From positions 1 to 20,773 of the forward strand of contig JAZUKE010000056.1 of assembly GCA_045643125.1 (NCBI GenBank): a stretch of 20,773 bases of DNA, in the 5' to 3' direction. Shown here in pieces: positions 1 to 6,306 of the stretch. The notes under the pieces were generated by a model that was given only the letters and a program-made list of their open reading frames with translations, was not told the DNA's origin and made no database searches. Position 1 is the stretch's first letter. Each line of letters begins with the position of its first letter. This DNA is from UBA1206 sp045643125. GTDB lineage: Bacteria; Bacillota; Clostridia; Oscillospirales; CAG-382. Both the position numbers and the translations under genes were made by a program.

Positions 1-20
1 ATATTTATTTTATTTTTATC

Positions 21-49
21 AGTATAAACGCGATTTTGCACGTTGTCAA
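21..49 (-). promoter_or_regulatory. Consensus sigma-A promoter reading out of the left edge
   Basis: On the minus strand the -35 hexamer TTGACA (positions 49-44) is separated by exactly 17 bp from the -10 hexamer TATACT (26-21). This is a near-perfect vegetative promoter. Transcription would start around position 13 and run left out of the window, so the gene it drives is not visible. The sequence between it and the terminator at 128-163 is AT-rich with no gene of its own. Confidence 0.8.
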
Positions 50-97
50 GATTAAAAATGCAAGATTTTCTCAATGCAAAGCGAATTTGAAATAAAG

Positions 98-125
98 TTT
101 TCAGTTTTCAGTCTTCAGTTTTCAG
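98..125. repeat. Array of four 7-nt units, CTGAAAA on the minus strand
   Basis: Forward units are TTTTCAG (98-104), TTTTCAG (105-111), TCTTCAG (112-118) and TTTTCAG (119-125). On the minus strand this reads as four CTGAAAA units, one of them changed to CTGAAGA, followed by CTTTA. The array starts two bases beyond the terminator stem that ends the operon at 177-991. A second array with the same unit and the same trailing CTTTA is at 14205-14232. Confidence 0.9.
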
Positions 126-127
126 AG

Positions 128-163
128 AAAAAGGATTTCCGAAGCGTTGCGGAAATCCTTTTT
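128..163 (-). terminator. Intrinsic terminator of the 177-991 operon
   Basis: A perfect 14-bp stem (128-141 pairing with 150-163, core AAGGATTTCCG/CGGAAATCCTT) encloses an 8-nt loop. Read on the minus strand the stem ends in a T run, and it begins 13 bp after the stop codon of the gene at 177. The stem is A/T-terminated on both sides, so it could also stop plus-strand transcription. Confidence 0.85.
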
Positions 164-176
164 GAATATTCTTTTT

Positions 177-572
177 TCAGCCTCTTGCTTTTTTGATTAT
201 CGCTCTTATTGCCATATACGCGGCGTAAGCGACGATGAAAAGGAAGGTCGCCACAAAGACGAACAGCACGATCTGTCTGGCGTCGCTGCCGGGGTTTGCC
301 ATAATGAGCGACGACACGACGGCGGAAACGTAGATGACGAGTATGTGAAGCAGTCTTTTTGCGGATCCCCCCAGCTTTGACGTGAGGATAAGCGACGACA
401 CGCCGACAACGCAGGAAAAGCCGAACAGGGTGAATACGTTTTTAAGCAGCAGCGTGTAAACGCCGTCAGTCGCCCTGCCGGAAACGGCAATGGCGAGAGC
501 CGACAGATATATCAATGTCAAAACGGTGAAGAATACCGCGGATATGAATACGACACGCTGAAACTTTTTCAT
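177..572 (-). CDS. Small four-TM integral membrane protein, function unknown
   Basis: 131 aa. The protein is almost entirely hydrophobic, with four predicted membrane segments at about residues 8-30, 45-65, 75-93 and 100-122, a basic start (MKKFQR) and a basic tail (KKARG). The size and four-helix layout recall the small four-TM DUF3021-like proteins of Bacillota, but I see no diagnostic motif and do not assign it. Its ATG overlaps the stop of the upstream P-loop gene by four bases (ATGA), so the two are translationally coupled and probably work in the same process. It is the last gene of the operon, and the terminator follows 13 bp downstream. Confidence 0.75.
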   Translation of the reverse strand: MKKFQRVVFISAVFFTVLTLIYLSALAIAVSGRATDGVYTLLLKNVFTLFGFSCVVGVSSLILTSKLGGSAKRLLHILVIYVSAVVSSLIMANPGSDARQIVLFVFVATFLFIVAYAAYMAIRAIIKKARG

Positions 573-991
573 TTTGCGTCACCGCAAAGGAATCTTTCAA
601 GACCTGCGGGAAGCGATTCCGTGAACGCGGAAGCAACGATAAGACAGTTTATTTTTCTTTCGTCAATGATCTTTTCAAGTCTGAATATAAATTCCGCAAA
701 GGAAGCCATATCGTTTCCGCATATTTTGAGGGCGGAGTCAAGGAAAAGGTCGGTAACGTCGTAGTTGCCGGCAAGAACACCGGAAACGAAACCGTAAAAT
801 TCGTCGGCATCGGTAATACCGTAATCTTTTGCATCAATAAGACGTACCTGCGGTTTGAGCTGATAAGCAAGCTCGCCGCCTTCTTCAACACAAATAACGC
901 TTCCGTTTGAAACGGCGACGGCGCTGTTTGCGGCTTCGATAAGCGTCTTTGTTTTGCCTGTGCCTTTGGCTTCCATAATTAACTTAATCAT
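569..991 (-). CDS. Small P-loop NTPase-like protein with a degenerate Walker A
   Basis: 140 aa. A phosphate-binding-loop sequence sits at the extreme N-terminus (EAKGTGKTKTL, residues 7-17). The first residue of the Walker A pattern GxxxxGKT is Glu-7 instead of Gly. The rest, including a FYGFVSGVLAGNYD segment and a hydrophobic strand ending LIVAS, resembles from memory a clostridial family of about 140 aa often auto-labelled as 'PilT-like', a name that says little about function. I chose the ATG at 991: GGAGG lies 10 nt upstream, whereas the TTG nine bases earlier sits on top of that site. It is the first gene of a two-gene operon with a good promoter at 1034-1062. Confidence 0.75.
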   Translation of the reverse strand: MIKLIMEAKGTGKTKTLIEAANSAVAVSNGSVICVEEGGELAYQLKPQVRLIDAKDYGITDADEFYGFVSGVLAGNYDVTDLFLDSALKICGNDMASFAEFIFRLEKIIDERKINCLIVASAFTESLPAGLERFLCGDAK

Positions 992-1033
992 TGCGTTCAA
1001 TCCTCCGAGATTTTTGACTTCTGTGGTATATAT

Positions 1034-1062
1034 ATTGTACTATATATTTTTGCTTTTTGCAA
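1034..1062 (-). promoter_or_regulatory. Promoter for the P-loop/membrane protein operon
   Basis: Minus-strand -35 TTGCAA (1062-1057, 4 of 6 consensus bases), a 17-bp spacer, and -10 TACAAT (1039-1034, 5 of 6). The predicted start is about 35 bp upstream of the ATG at 991. It lies just after the pgi stop codon (1072), and no terminator separates the two, so pgi read-through may also feed this operon. Confidence 0.7.
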
Positions 1063-1071
1063 GTCGTTTTT

Positions 1072-2409
1072 TTACAAAACTTTTATTTTCTTTTCAAGCT
1101 CGTTCGCAAGCTCTTCGTAGCCGGGTTTTCCGAGAAGCGCAAACATATTCTTCTTATACGCTTCGACACCGGGCTGGTTGAACGGGTTCACGCCGAGAAG
1201 GTAAGCCGAAACGCCGCAGGACACGAAGAAGAACCAGCAAAGCTCGCCGAACGAGAATTCGTCTTTTTTATCGAATTTGATTTCAAGCACGGGAACTCCG
1301 CCGTCGGTGTGTGCGAGCGCCGTACCGACGAACGCCTTTTTGTTCACGTCGGCAAGAGTTGAGCCGGCAACGAAATTGAAGCCGTCGAGGTCTTCGCTGT
1401 CTGACGGGAGTCTGAACGGCTCGTCGGGCGACGAATCGGTAAGCACCGTTTCAAAGAGTATCCTCTGTCCGTCCTGAACGTACTGTCCGAGCGAATGGAG
1501 GTCGGTGGAAAAGATCGCGCTCGTCGGGTAAATGCCCTTGCCGTCCTTGCCTTCGCTTTCGCCGAAGAGCTGTTTCCACCATTCGCCGTAGGAACGCAGA
1601 AACGGATCGTAGCTGACCATCATCTCGGTGCATTTGCCGAGAGAAAGGAAGTAATTGCGCAACAGCGCATAGCGGCACGCAGGGTGAGACACGCCTTTTT
1701 CGAGGAATTCCTTACGCATAGACGCAGTACCTGCAATGAGATCATCTATATCGAAGCCGCAGACCGCGAGCGGGAGCAGACCTACCGCGGTGAACACCGA
1801 AAATCTGCCGCCGACGTCGTCGGGAACGACGAAACATTCATATCCTTTGGACTTTGCAAGCGTAAGGAGCGCGCCTTTTCTTGCGTCGGTGGTGCAGAAG
1901 ATCCTGTCTTTCAGTTCTTCCTCGGTGTATTTGGAAGCCATAAATTCGCGTGCAAGTCTGAAAGCGAGCGCCGGCTCGGTAGTGGTGCCGGATTTGGATA
2001 TCACGTTCAGTGAAACACGCTTGTCGCGGCATATTTCAAAGACTTCCTTCGCTTCTTCGCCGGAGAACGAATTGCCGAGGAAATACACGTCGGGAGTGTT
2101 TTTCTTCTTCTGGTTATAATACGGCGTGCCGAGAAAATCGACTGCCGCCTTTGCTCCGAGGTAGGAGCCGCCGATGCCGATGACGATAAGCGCGTCGGAA
2201 TTGGCTTTTATCTTAGACGCGGCTTTCTTTATCCTTTCGGCTTCGTCCTTGTCGTAGTTCACGGGGAGGTCGAGCCAGCCGAGGTAGTCGTTTCCCTTTC
2301 CGCTTTTGTTCACAAGCGTTCCGAAAGCGTCGTTAAGACTGTTTTCAAATTCCTTCGTCTTTGCGCCGTCGATAAAACGCGACGCGTACTTTTCATTGAA
2401 ACTGATCAT
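1072..2409 (-). CDS. pgi: Glucose-6-phosphate isomerase
   Basis: 445 aa, close to the roughly 450 aa of Bacillus-type enzymes. It interconverts glucose-6-phosphate and fructose-6-phosphate in the cytoplasm, the second step of glycolysis. Family signatures are clear: the sugar-phosphate isomerase (SIS) motifs GIGGSYLGAKAA and SKSGTTTEPALAFR, the segment GGRFSVFTAVGLLPLA, and ESEGKDGKGIYP followed by DLHSLGQ. An open frame continues upstream of the chosen start, but the family begins at MISFNEKYA, and AAAGGAG sits 7 nt before the ATG at 2409, so the longer form is rejected. It stands alone between the palindromic intergenic element on its 5' side and the promoter of the next operon on its 3' side. 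No convincing promoter hexamers are visible upstream. Confidence 0.96.
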   Translation of the reverse strand: MISFNEKYASRFIDGAKTKEFENSLNDAFGTLVNKSGKGNDYLGWLDLPVNYDKDEAERIKKAASKIKANSDALIVIGIGGSYLGAKAAVDFLGTPYYNQKKKNTPDVYFLGNSFSGEEAKEVFEICRDKRVSLNVISKSGTTTEPALAFRLAREFMASKYTEEELKDRIFCTTDARKGALLTLAKSKGYECFVVPDDVGGRFSVFTAVGLLPLAVCGFDIDDLIAGTASMRKEFLEKGVSHPACRYALLRNYFLSLGKCTEMMVSYDPFLRSYGEWWKQLFGESEGKDGKGIYPTSAIFSTDLHSLGQYVQDGQRILFETVLTDSSPDEPFRLPSDSEDLDGFNFVAGSTLADVNKKAFVGTALAHTDGGVPVLEIKFDKKDEFSFGELCWFFFVSCGVSAYLLGVNPFNQPGVEAYKKNMFALLGKPGYEELANELEKKIKVL

Positions 2410-2442
2410 TTTTTTGCTCCTTTTATATAAACGAAATTTGCG

Positions 2443-2637
2443 AATTGTAAAAGTCAACGGTTTATAATAAAATCTGTTTTTTCGGCAGCTTTGCCGCCGA
2501 AAAAACACCTTTCAGACGAGCAAAGCGAGTCCGCGCGCCGAGGGGAGAATGCAAAAATCAGAGATTTTTGCATTCGGCGATAAGCGCGCGAATCCCCGCC
2601 GCGCGGATCTCAATTGTAAAACGCAGTTTTACAATTG
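2443..2637. repeat. Composite palindromic intergenic element between dacF and pgi
   Basis: This 195-bp stretch without a gene holds several inverted repeats. (a) 2477-2486/2496-2505, TTTTTTCGGC against GCCGAAAAAA. (b) 2547-2559/2563-2575, a perfect 13-bp stem GAATGCAAAAATC with a 3-nt loop. (c) GC-rich arms around (b), near CCGCGCGCCGAGGGG at 2531-2545 and CCCCGCCGCGCGG at 2594-2606. (d) 2611-2622/2626-2637, a perfect 12-bp stem CAATTGTAAAAC with a 3-nt loop, touching the dacF stop. The outer ends also match as inverted copies: AATTGTAAAA at 2443-2452 and TTTTACAATT at 2627-2636. None has the T run of an intrinsic terminator. Confidence 0.75.
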
Positions 2638-3825
2638 CTAAATAAACGATATGATAGACTTAAAAATCCTTCCCAATATGGTGAAGTAAGTTATTTTTTC
2701 ATCTTCCGTCACGGCGTAAACGTCGCTCGTCGCGGCGACTTCGCCGTCTATGTAATATGTGACAAGCCCGACCTTGTCGCCGATATTCACGGGAGCCGAA
2801 AGCTCGTCGAGAGTGACGCTTGACGTAAGGCTTCCCTTTTTGCCCTTATCGAGCATTATCGTCGGCGGGACGTAATCGAGTGCCGCAAAGCCCGTCTTTC
2901 CGTTTTTTACGGCAAGTTTTCCGAGTTCCGTTTTTTCGGGCGTTATGACGCAATAGTTCGCAAAGCCGTAGTCGAGCAGTTTTTTGGCTGACGCAAACCT
3001 GACGTCGCTGCTTTCGGCGCCGATTATGACGGCGATGAGCTGCATACCGTCACGCTTCGCGGTGGCTGAAAGACAGTATTTCGCTTTGTCGGTGAAGCCT
3101 GTCTTCATACCGTTTGCGCCGTCGTAAAAGCGGATGAGTTTGTTCGTGTTGGCAAGCCCGAACGAGCCGTTCCGTATAGTATCCATCCAGATGGTGGTGT
3201 AATCGAATATTTTTTCGTGCGTGAGCAGTTCCCGCGTCATAAGCGCAACGTCAAGGGCAGACGAATAATGTCCGTCCTCGTTCAGTCCGTGACAGTTGGC
3301 AAAATGGGTGTTCGTCATACCGAGGCGCGACGCACGCTCGTTCATCATCTCCACGAACGAGGCTTCGCTCCCCGCAAGATGCTCCGCAAATGCCACCGTC
3401 GCGTCGTTCGCCGAAACGACTATCATCGCTTTGAGCAGGTCGTTCACGCTCATCTTTTCGTTTGCCTCGAGATAGACCTGGCTGCCGCCCATATTCGCGG
3501 CGCCGCTGCCGACGGTCACGGTCTCGTCAAGCGAGAGCTTTCCGCCGTCGATGGCTTCCATAACGAGAAGCGTTGACATTATCTTCGTGACCGACGCTAT
3601 CGGCAGATGGTCGTTTTCGTTCTGCGCGTAGAGTATGCGCCCCGTTGACGCTTCCATAAGCAGCGCCGCTTTTACCGGCAGCGTGTCGCCGAACGCGGCG
3701 GCATCGGTGTACCAATAGTCCTCAAACGCGAACGTGACGGGATAGACCTCCGCTTCTTCGTCGGCAAAGACGCTTGCCGGCAGAAGCAGAAGCAAAGAGA
3801 GAATAATACAAACCATACGTTTCAT
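2638..3825 (-). CDS. dacF: D-alanyl-D-alanine carboxypeptidase, DacF/PBP5 type
   Basis: 395 aa, exported. It removes the terminal D-Ala from peptidoglycan pentapeptides and so limits cross-linking. Residues 1-21 form a signal peptide with a run of leucines ending in an A-x-A-like site (SVFADEE). The three penicillin-binding motifs of the S11 peptidase family are present in order: SVTK (Ser-78 nucleophile, Lys-81), SAN (138-140) and KTG (241-243). A beta-rich PBP5 C-terminal domain follows, and the tail ILGRIFKSIISFI looks like a membrane-contact helix. The ATG at 3825 has AAAGGA 9 nt upstream; the ATG three codons earlier abuts that site and is less likely. It follows the ADP-ribosylglycohydrolase gene by 45 bp and may share its transcript. 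Confidence 0.93.
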   Translation of the reverse strand: MKRMVCIILSLLLLLPASVFADEEAEVYPVTFAFEDYWYTDAAAFGDTLPVKAALLMEASTGRILYAQNENDHLPIASVTKIMSTLLVMEAIDGGKLSLDETVTVGSGAANMGGSQVYLEANEKMSVNDLLKAMIVVSANDATVAFAEHLAGSEASFVEMMNERASRLGMTNTHFANCHGLNEDGHYSSALDVALMTRELLTHEKIFDYTTIWMDTIRNGSFGLANTNKLIRFYDGANGMKTGFTDKAKYCLSATAKRDGMQLIAVIIGAESSDVRFASAKKLLDYGFANYCVITPEKTELGKLAVKNGKTGFAALDYVPPTIMLDKGKKGSLTSSVTLDELSAPVNIGDKVGLVTYYIDGEVAATSDVYAVTEDEKITYFTILGRIFKSIISFI

Positions 3826-3870
3826 AAACAACATTCCTTTCGGAACATATCTATGAAACCGCTTTCTGCT

Positions 3871-4935
3871 TTATTCGTCGAACGTTAATGCCTGTTTTGC
3901 GATTTTTTCGTATCTCGAAAGCAGGTCGTTTATCGAATACGACTTCGGGCCGTTGAAGAACGAATTTACTCTGTCGCCGAAAGGAGCGTACCATTTTTCG
4001 TCTATCGCGCTCATTCCGTAGGCGGCGCCCGTTATCGAGCCGGCAGTTGCCGCGGTGCAGTCGCAGTCGTGCGCCATTGCGACGCAGTTTGAAATGACTT
4101 TGCCGAGGTCTTTTCCGCCGAGAGCCAGACCGAAAACGGTGAGGCAGGCGTTGTTTATGGTGTGTACGGTGTGCATACCAGGATAGCGTTCATCGACAAG
4201 GCGGGCGGCGTTTTTATAATCGCCCACTTTGTCCCAGATATCGAGCGCCCAACGGAGCCCTTCGGCAAGGAGACAGTCGGACGGTATGAAATCAAGCCCT
4301 CTGTAAAGCGATTTTCTGACGTCTCCGCTCGTGAAAGCGTCGGAAATGACGGCGGCGAAGTATTCGGCTCCGTAAACGCCGTTGTTGCGGTGGGAGATGT
4401 ATGCGTCGGTATGCGCGTTGGCGACTGCTTTTTCGGGGCAGCCCGGCGCCATATAGGCGTAGCCGTCTATTCTTATGTCGGCGCCGATGAGTTCGTCGTA
4501 AGGGTTGTTGATCTCGGCGGCTTTTTCGGCGGGAACGCCGGCAAGCAGATTGTCGAGCGCGACTCTTTCGGCGGTGTAACATTCGGTTATATATTTTATC
4601 CACGCGTTTTTCACGTCGTCGAGCGTGATGACGGCTCCGTGACCTTCTTCCGCGATGAGCAGGCTCAGAATGGTGTAGCCGATATCGTCGTCGCAGGGGA
4701 TCGCGTCAAGACGCGGCAGAGTGTAGTCGCCGAATGTCTGTATGATATATCTTACACGTTCGGGTTCGGGAATGTCGGGCCAATAATTCTCGCAGGGGTA
4801 AGGGATATCGAGTTCCTTTGCATAGTTTTCTATTTGGTCGAGCGTCCAGCCCTCAACGGGCGCGCCGAGAGTGCAGCCTGCGGCTCTGCCGAGGAAGGCG
4901 GCACGGAGTTTTTCGCGGTATTCAGATAATTTCAT
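3871..4935 (-). CDS. ADP-ribosylglycohydrolase family protein
   Basis: 354 aa, cytoplasmic. It has the all-helical DraG/ARH fold signatures: an N-terminal REKLRAAFLGRAAGCTLGAPVEGW segment, here residues 7-30, an acidic metal motif CDDDIGYT (81-88), and a C-terminal metal motif AHDCDCTAATAG (288-299) with Asp-290, Asp-292 and Thr-294 as likely magnesium ligands. Members remove ADP-ribose from proteins, nucleic acids or small molecules; the substrate here cannot be read from sequence. AGGAG lies 8 nt before the ATG. The gene is divergent from the FkbM methyltransferase across 151 AT-rich bases. No ADP-ribosyltransferase partner or toxin gene is visible nearby, so a nucleoside or metabolite role is as likely as protein de-ADP-ribosylation. 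Confidence 0.85.
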   Translation of the reverse strand: MKLSEYREKLRAAFLGRAAGCTLGAPVEGWTLDQIENYAKELDIPYPCENYWPDIPEPERVRYIIQTFGDYTLPRLDAIPCDDDIGYTILSLLIAEEGHGAVITLDDVKNAWIKYITECYTAERVALDNLLAGVPAEKAAEINNPYDELIGADIRIDGYAYMAPGCPEKAVANAHTDAYISHRNNGVYGAEYFAAVISDAFTSGDVRKSLYRGLDFIPSDCLLAEGLRWALDIWDKVGDYKNAARLVDERYPGMHTVHTINNACLTVFGLALGGKDLGKVISNCVAMAHDCDCTAATAGSITGAAYGMSAIDEKWYAPFGDRVNSFFNGPKSYSINDLLSRYEKIAKQALTFDE

Positions 4936-5086
4936 TGTTCATTCTCCTGTTTTATATACTCATCCCATTTTAGGACGAATAATATTAACAAAATATTTCA
5001 TATATTTGGTATATATTGTATGAATTTTTTGATAACATTTATTTTGCGGCAGTTTCAAGACCGGACATTTGATATCGAGGTTCATT

Positions 5087-6121
5087 ATGATGATCGGAAA
5101 AAGCTATACGGATAGAATAAAAGAGGTCGGAAAGCCCGTCTGCATCTACGGAATGGGCAACGGTGCGGAAAAGATAATCGCTCACCTTGCGCGTCACGGC
5201 ATCGGGTATTCGTGCGTGTTCGCGTCCGACGGATTCGTGAGAGGGCAGAGCTTTCTCGGCAAAAGAGTGTATTCGCTTTCCGAAGCCGAAGCGGAATTCG
5301 GCGATTTCACCGTCGTGACGGCGTTCGCGCTCGAAGGCGACAAATGCGGCATCTTTTACGATCTCGCGTCGCGGCACACGCTGTTCGCTCCCAATCTCCC
5401 GCCTTACGGCGACGGATGCATCGACGCGGACTATATTGCCGCAAACGAAGACCGGATAAATGAGGTCAAAGAGCGTCTTGCCGACGAAGGATCGAAAAAG
5501 ATATTCACGTCGCTGCTTGATTACTGCGTGAGCGGCGACATCCGCGACATTTATTCTCTGTTTACTCCTCCCGACGGTTGGTACGAAAGGGGCGGCATCC
5601 ACGCGGACGTCGGCGCTTACGACGGCGACACGGCGCGTCTTTTTGCCGAAAACTGCCCGGGATATGAGAAAATATACGCTTTCGAGCCGTCGCCCAAGAC
5701 TTTTTTGAAGCTCGAAAAGAACACGTCCTCTTTGCGCGATATCGCGTGCGTGAACGCCGCGGTCGGCGAAAAAGACGGCGAAACGTTCTTTGATGCCAAA
5801 AAAGGCAGAGGCAGCGCCGTTTCGGCATCGGGGACGGCGACGCGGGTAGTGTCGCTCGATTCGTTTTTTGAAAACGAAAGGCTCGATTCCGTCAAGATCG
5901 ACGGCGAAGGCGAGGATGCCGCAATACTGCGCGGAGGCTGCAACGTGTTTTACAAAAGCAAAACGAACGTCTGCGCCGCCGTCTATCACCGCGCTTTCGA
6001 CCTCATCGACATCCCGCTTTGGCTATGCCGTCAGATGCCGGGATGCAGGCTGTACCTCAGAAACAAAAAATACGTCCCCGCCTTCGACGTTTTTGCCTAT
6101 GCGATAAACCCCGCTTTTTGA
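5087..6121 (+). CDS. FkbM family methyltransferase with N-terminal Rossmann-like domain
   Basis: 344 aa, likely cytoplasmic. The C-terminal half is an S-adenosylmethionine-dependent FkbM methyltransferase: motif I DVGAYDGDT (174-182), the acidic strand end YAFEPSP (197-203), and VVSLDSFF then SVKIDGEGED, which replaces the usual lDveG(x)E. The first 100 residues form a second nucleotide-binding-like domain with VCIYGMGNGAEKI (18-30), similar to the small Rossmann domains in sugar-modifying enzymes. Such fusions usually O-methylate glycans or glycolipids, but no glycan cluster surrounds this gene. The first ATG (5087) is preceded by GAGG at 6 nt; a second ATG follows immediately and is equally possible. 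An upstream TTG extension has no ribosome binding site. Confidence 0.82.
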   Translation: MMIGKSYTDRIKEVGKPVCIYGMGNGAEKIIAHLARHGIGYSCVFASDGFVRGQSFLGKRVYSLSEAEAEFGDFTVVTAFALEGDKCGIFYDLASRHTLFAPNLPPYGDGCIDADYIAANEDRINEVKERLADEGSKKIFTSLLDYCVSGDIRDIYSLFTPPDGWYERGGIHADVGAYDGDTARLFAENCPGYEKIYAFEPSPKTFLKLEKNTSSLRDIACVNAAVGEKDGETFFDAKKGRGSAVSASGTATRVVSLDSFFENERLDSVKIDGEGEDAAILRGGCNVFYKSKTNVCAAVYHRAFDLIDIPLWLCRQMPGCRLYLRNKKYVPAFDVFAYAINPAF

Positions 6122-6129
6122 AATAAGTA

Positions 6130-6157
6130 TTGACTTTTGGATAAGTAGAATTATAAT
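6130..6157 (+). promoter_or_regulatory. Promoter of the microprotein-SGNH-galK-walJ operon
   Basis: -35 TTGACT (6130-6135, 5 of 6 consensus bases), a 16-bp spacer, and a perfect -10 TATAAT (6152-6157). Transcription should start near 6164, about 54 bases before the first small reading frame and just before the hairpin at 6170-6199. It begins only 8 bp after the stop codon of the FkbM methyltransferase gene, so that gene and this operon are separately initiated. Confidence 0.85.
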
Positions 6158-6169
6158 AAGATTATATTA

Positions 6170-6199
6170 AAAACTTAGGGACAAATGTCCGTAAGTTTT
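6170..6199 (+). other. 5'-UTR stem-loop near the transcript start
   Basis: AAAACTTA (6170-6177) pairs with TAAGTTTT (6192-6199) and GGAC (6179-6182) with GTCC (6187-6190), around a tetraloop AAAT and one G/G mismatch. The hairpin lies at the very 5' end of the predicted transcript and ends 5 bases before the AGAGG ribosome binding site (6205-6209). It could stabilise the mRNA or affect translation of the first frame. There is no T run directly after it, so it is not a terminator. Confidence 0.6.
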
Positions 6200-6217
6200 A
6201 ACTGAGAGGTACAAATA

Positions 6218-6292
6218 ATGGCAAAAAGAATAATCTGCCTGGGTCTGGCGGTCCTTCTGGTACTCGCCATTGTGATCAGCGTAATACGCTGA
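6218..6292 (+). CDS. 24-aa single-TM microprotein
   Basis: An ATG at 6218 opens a 24-codon frame ending with TGA at 6290-6292. The peptide starts MAKRIICLGLAVLL, is a continuous run of Leu/Val/Ile/Ala, and ends in Arg. That is a positively charged N-terminus plus one complete membrane helix and nothing else. AGAGG lies 8 nt upstream, as good as the sites of the genes behind it, and it is the first reading frame after the promoter at 6130-6157. The next gene starts 14 bp after its stop with its own AGAGG site. It may be a true membrane microprotein or a translated leader peptide; the sequence alone does not decide. It is not long enough for routine gene callers. Confidence 0.6.
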   Translation: MAKRIICLGLAVLLVLAIVISVIR

Positions 6293-6306
6293 AAAGAGGT
6301 AAAATT

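Noticed and set aside
2421..2457. pgi promoter TTGACT ... TTATAT
   Set aside because: The spacing would be about 21 bp and the -10 would touch the ribosome binding site, so it is not a credible promoter.
2477..2505. Intrinsic terminator for dacF
   Set aside because: The hairpin has its T run on the 5' side and an A run on the 3' side in both directions, the wrong polarity for termination.
2410..2508. In-frame N-terminal extension of pgi
   Set aside because: It runs through the palindromic intergenic element, has no matching family residues, and AAAGGAG sits at the right distance from the ATG at 2409.
5039..5989. 316-codon minus-strand open frame opposite the FkbM methyltransferase gene
   Set aside because: It is antisense to a gene with clear methyltransferase motifs, is low in recognisable domains, and reflects the GC bias of third codon positions.
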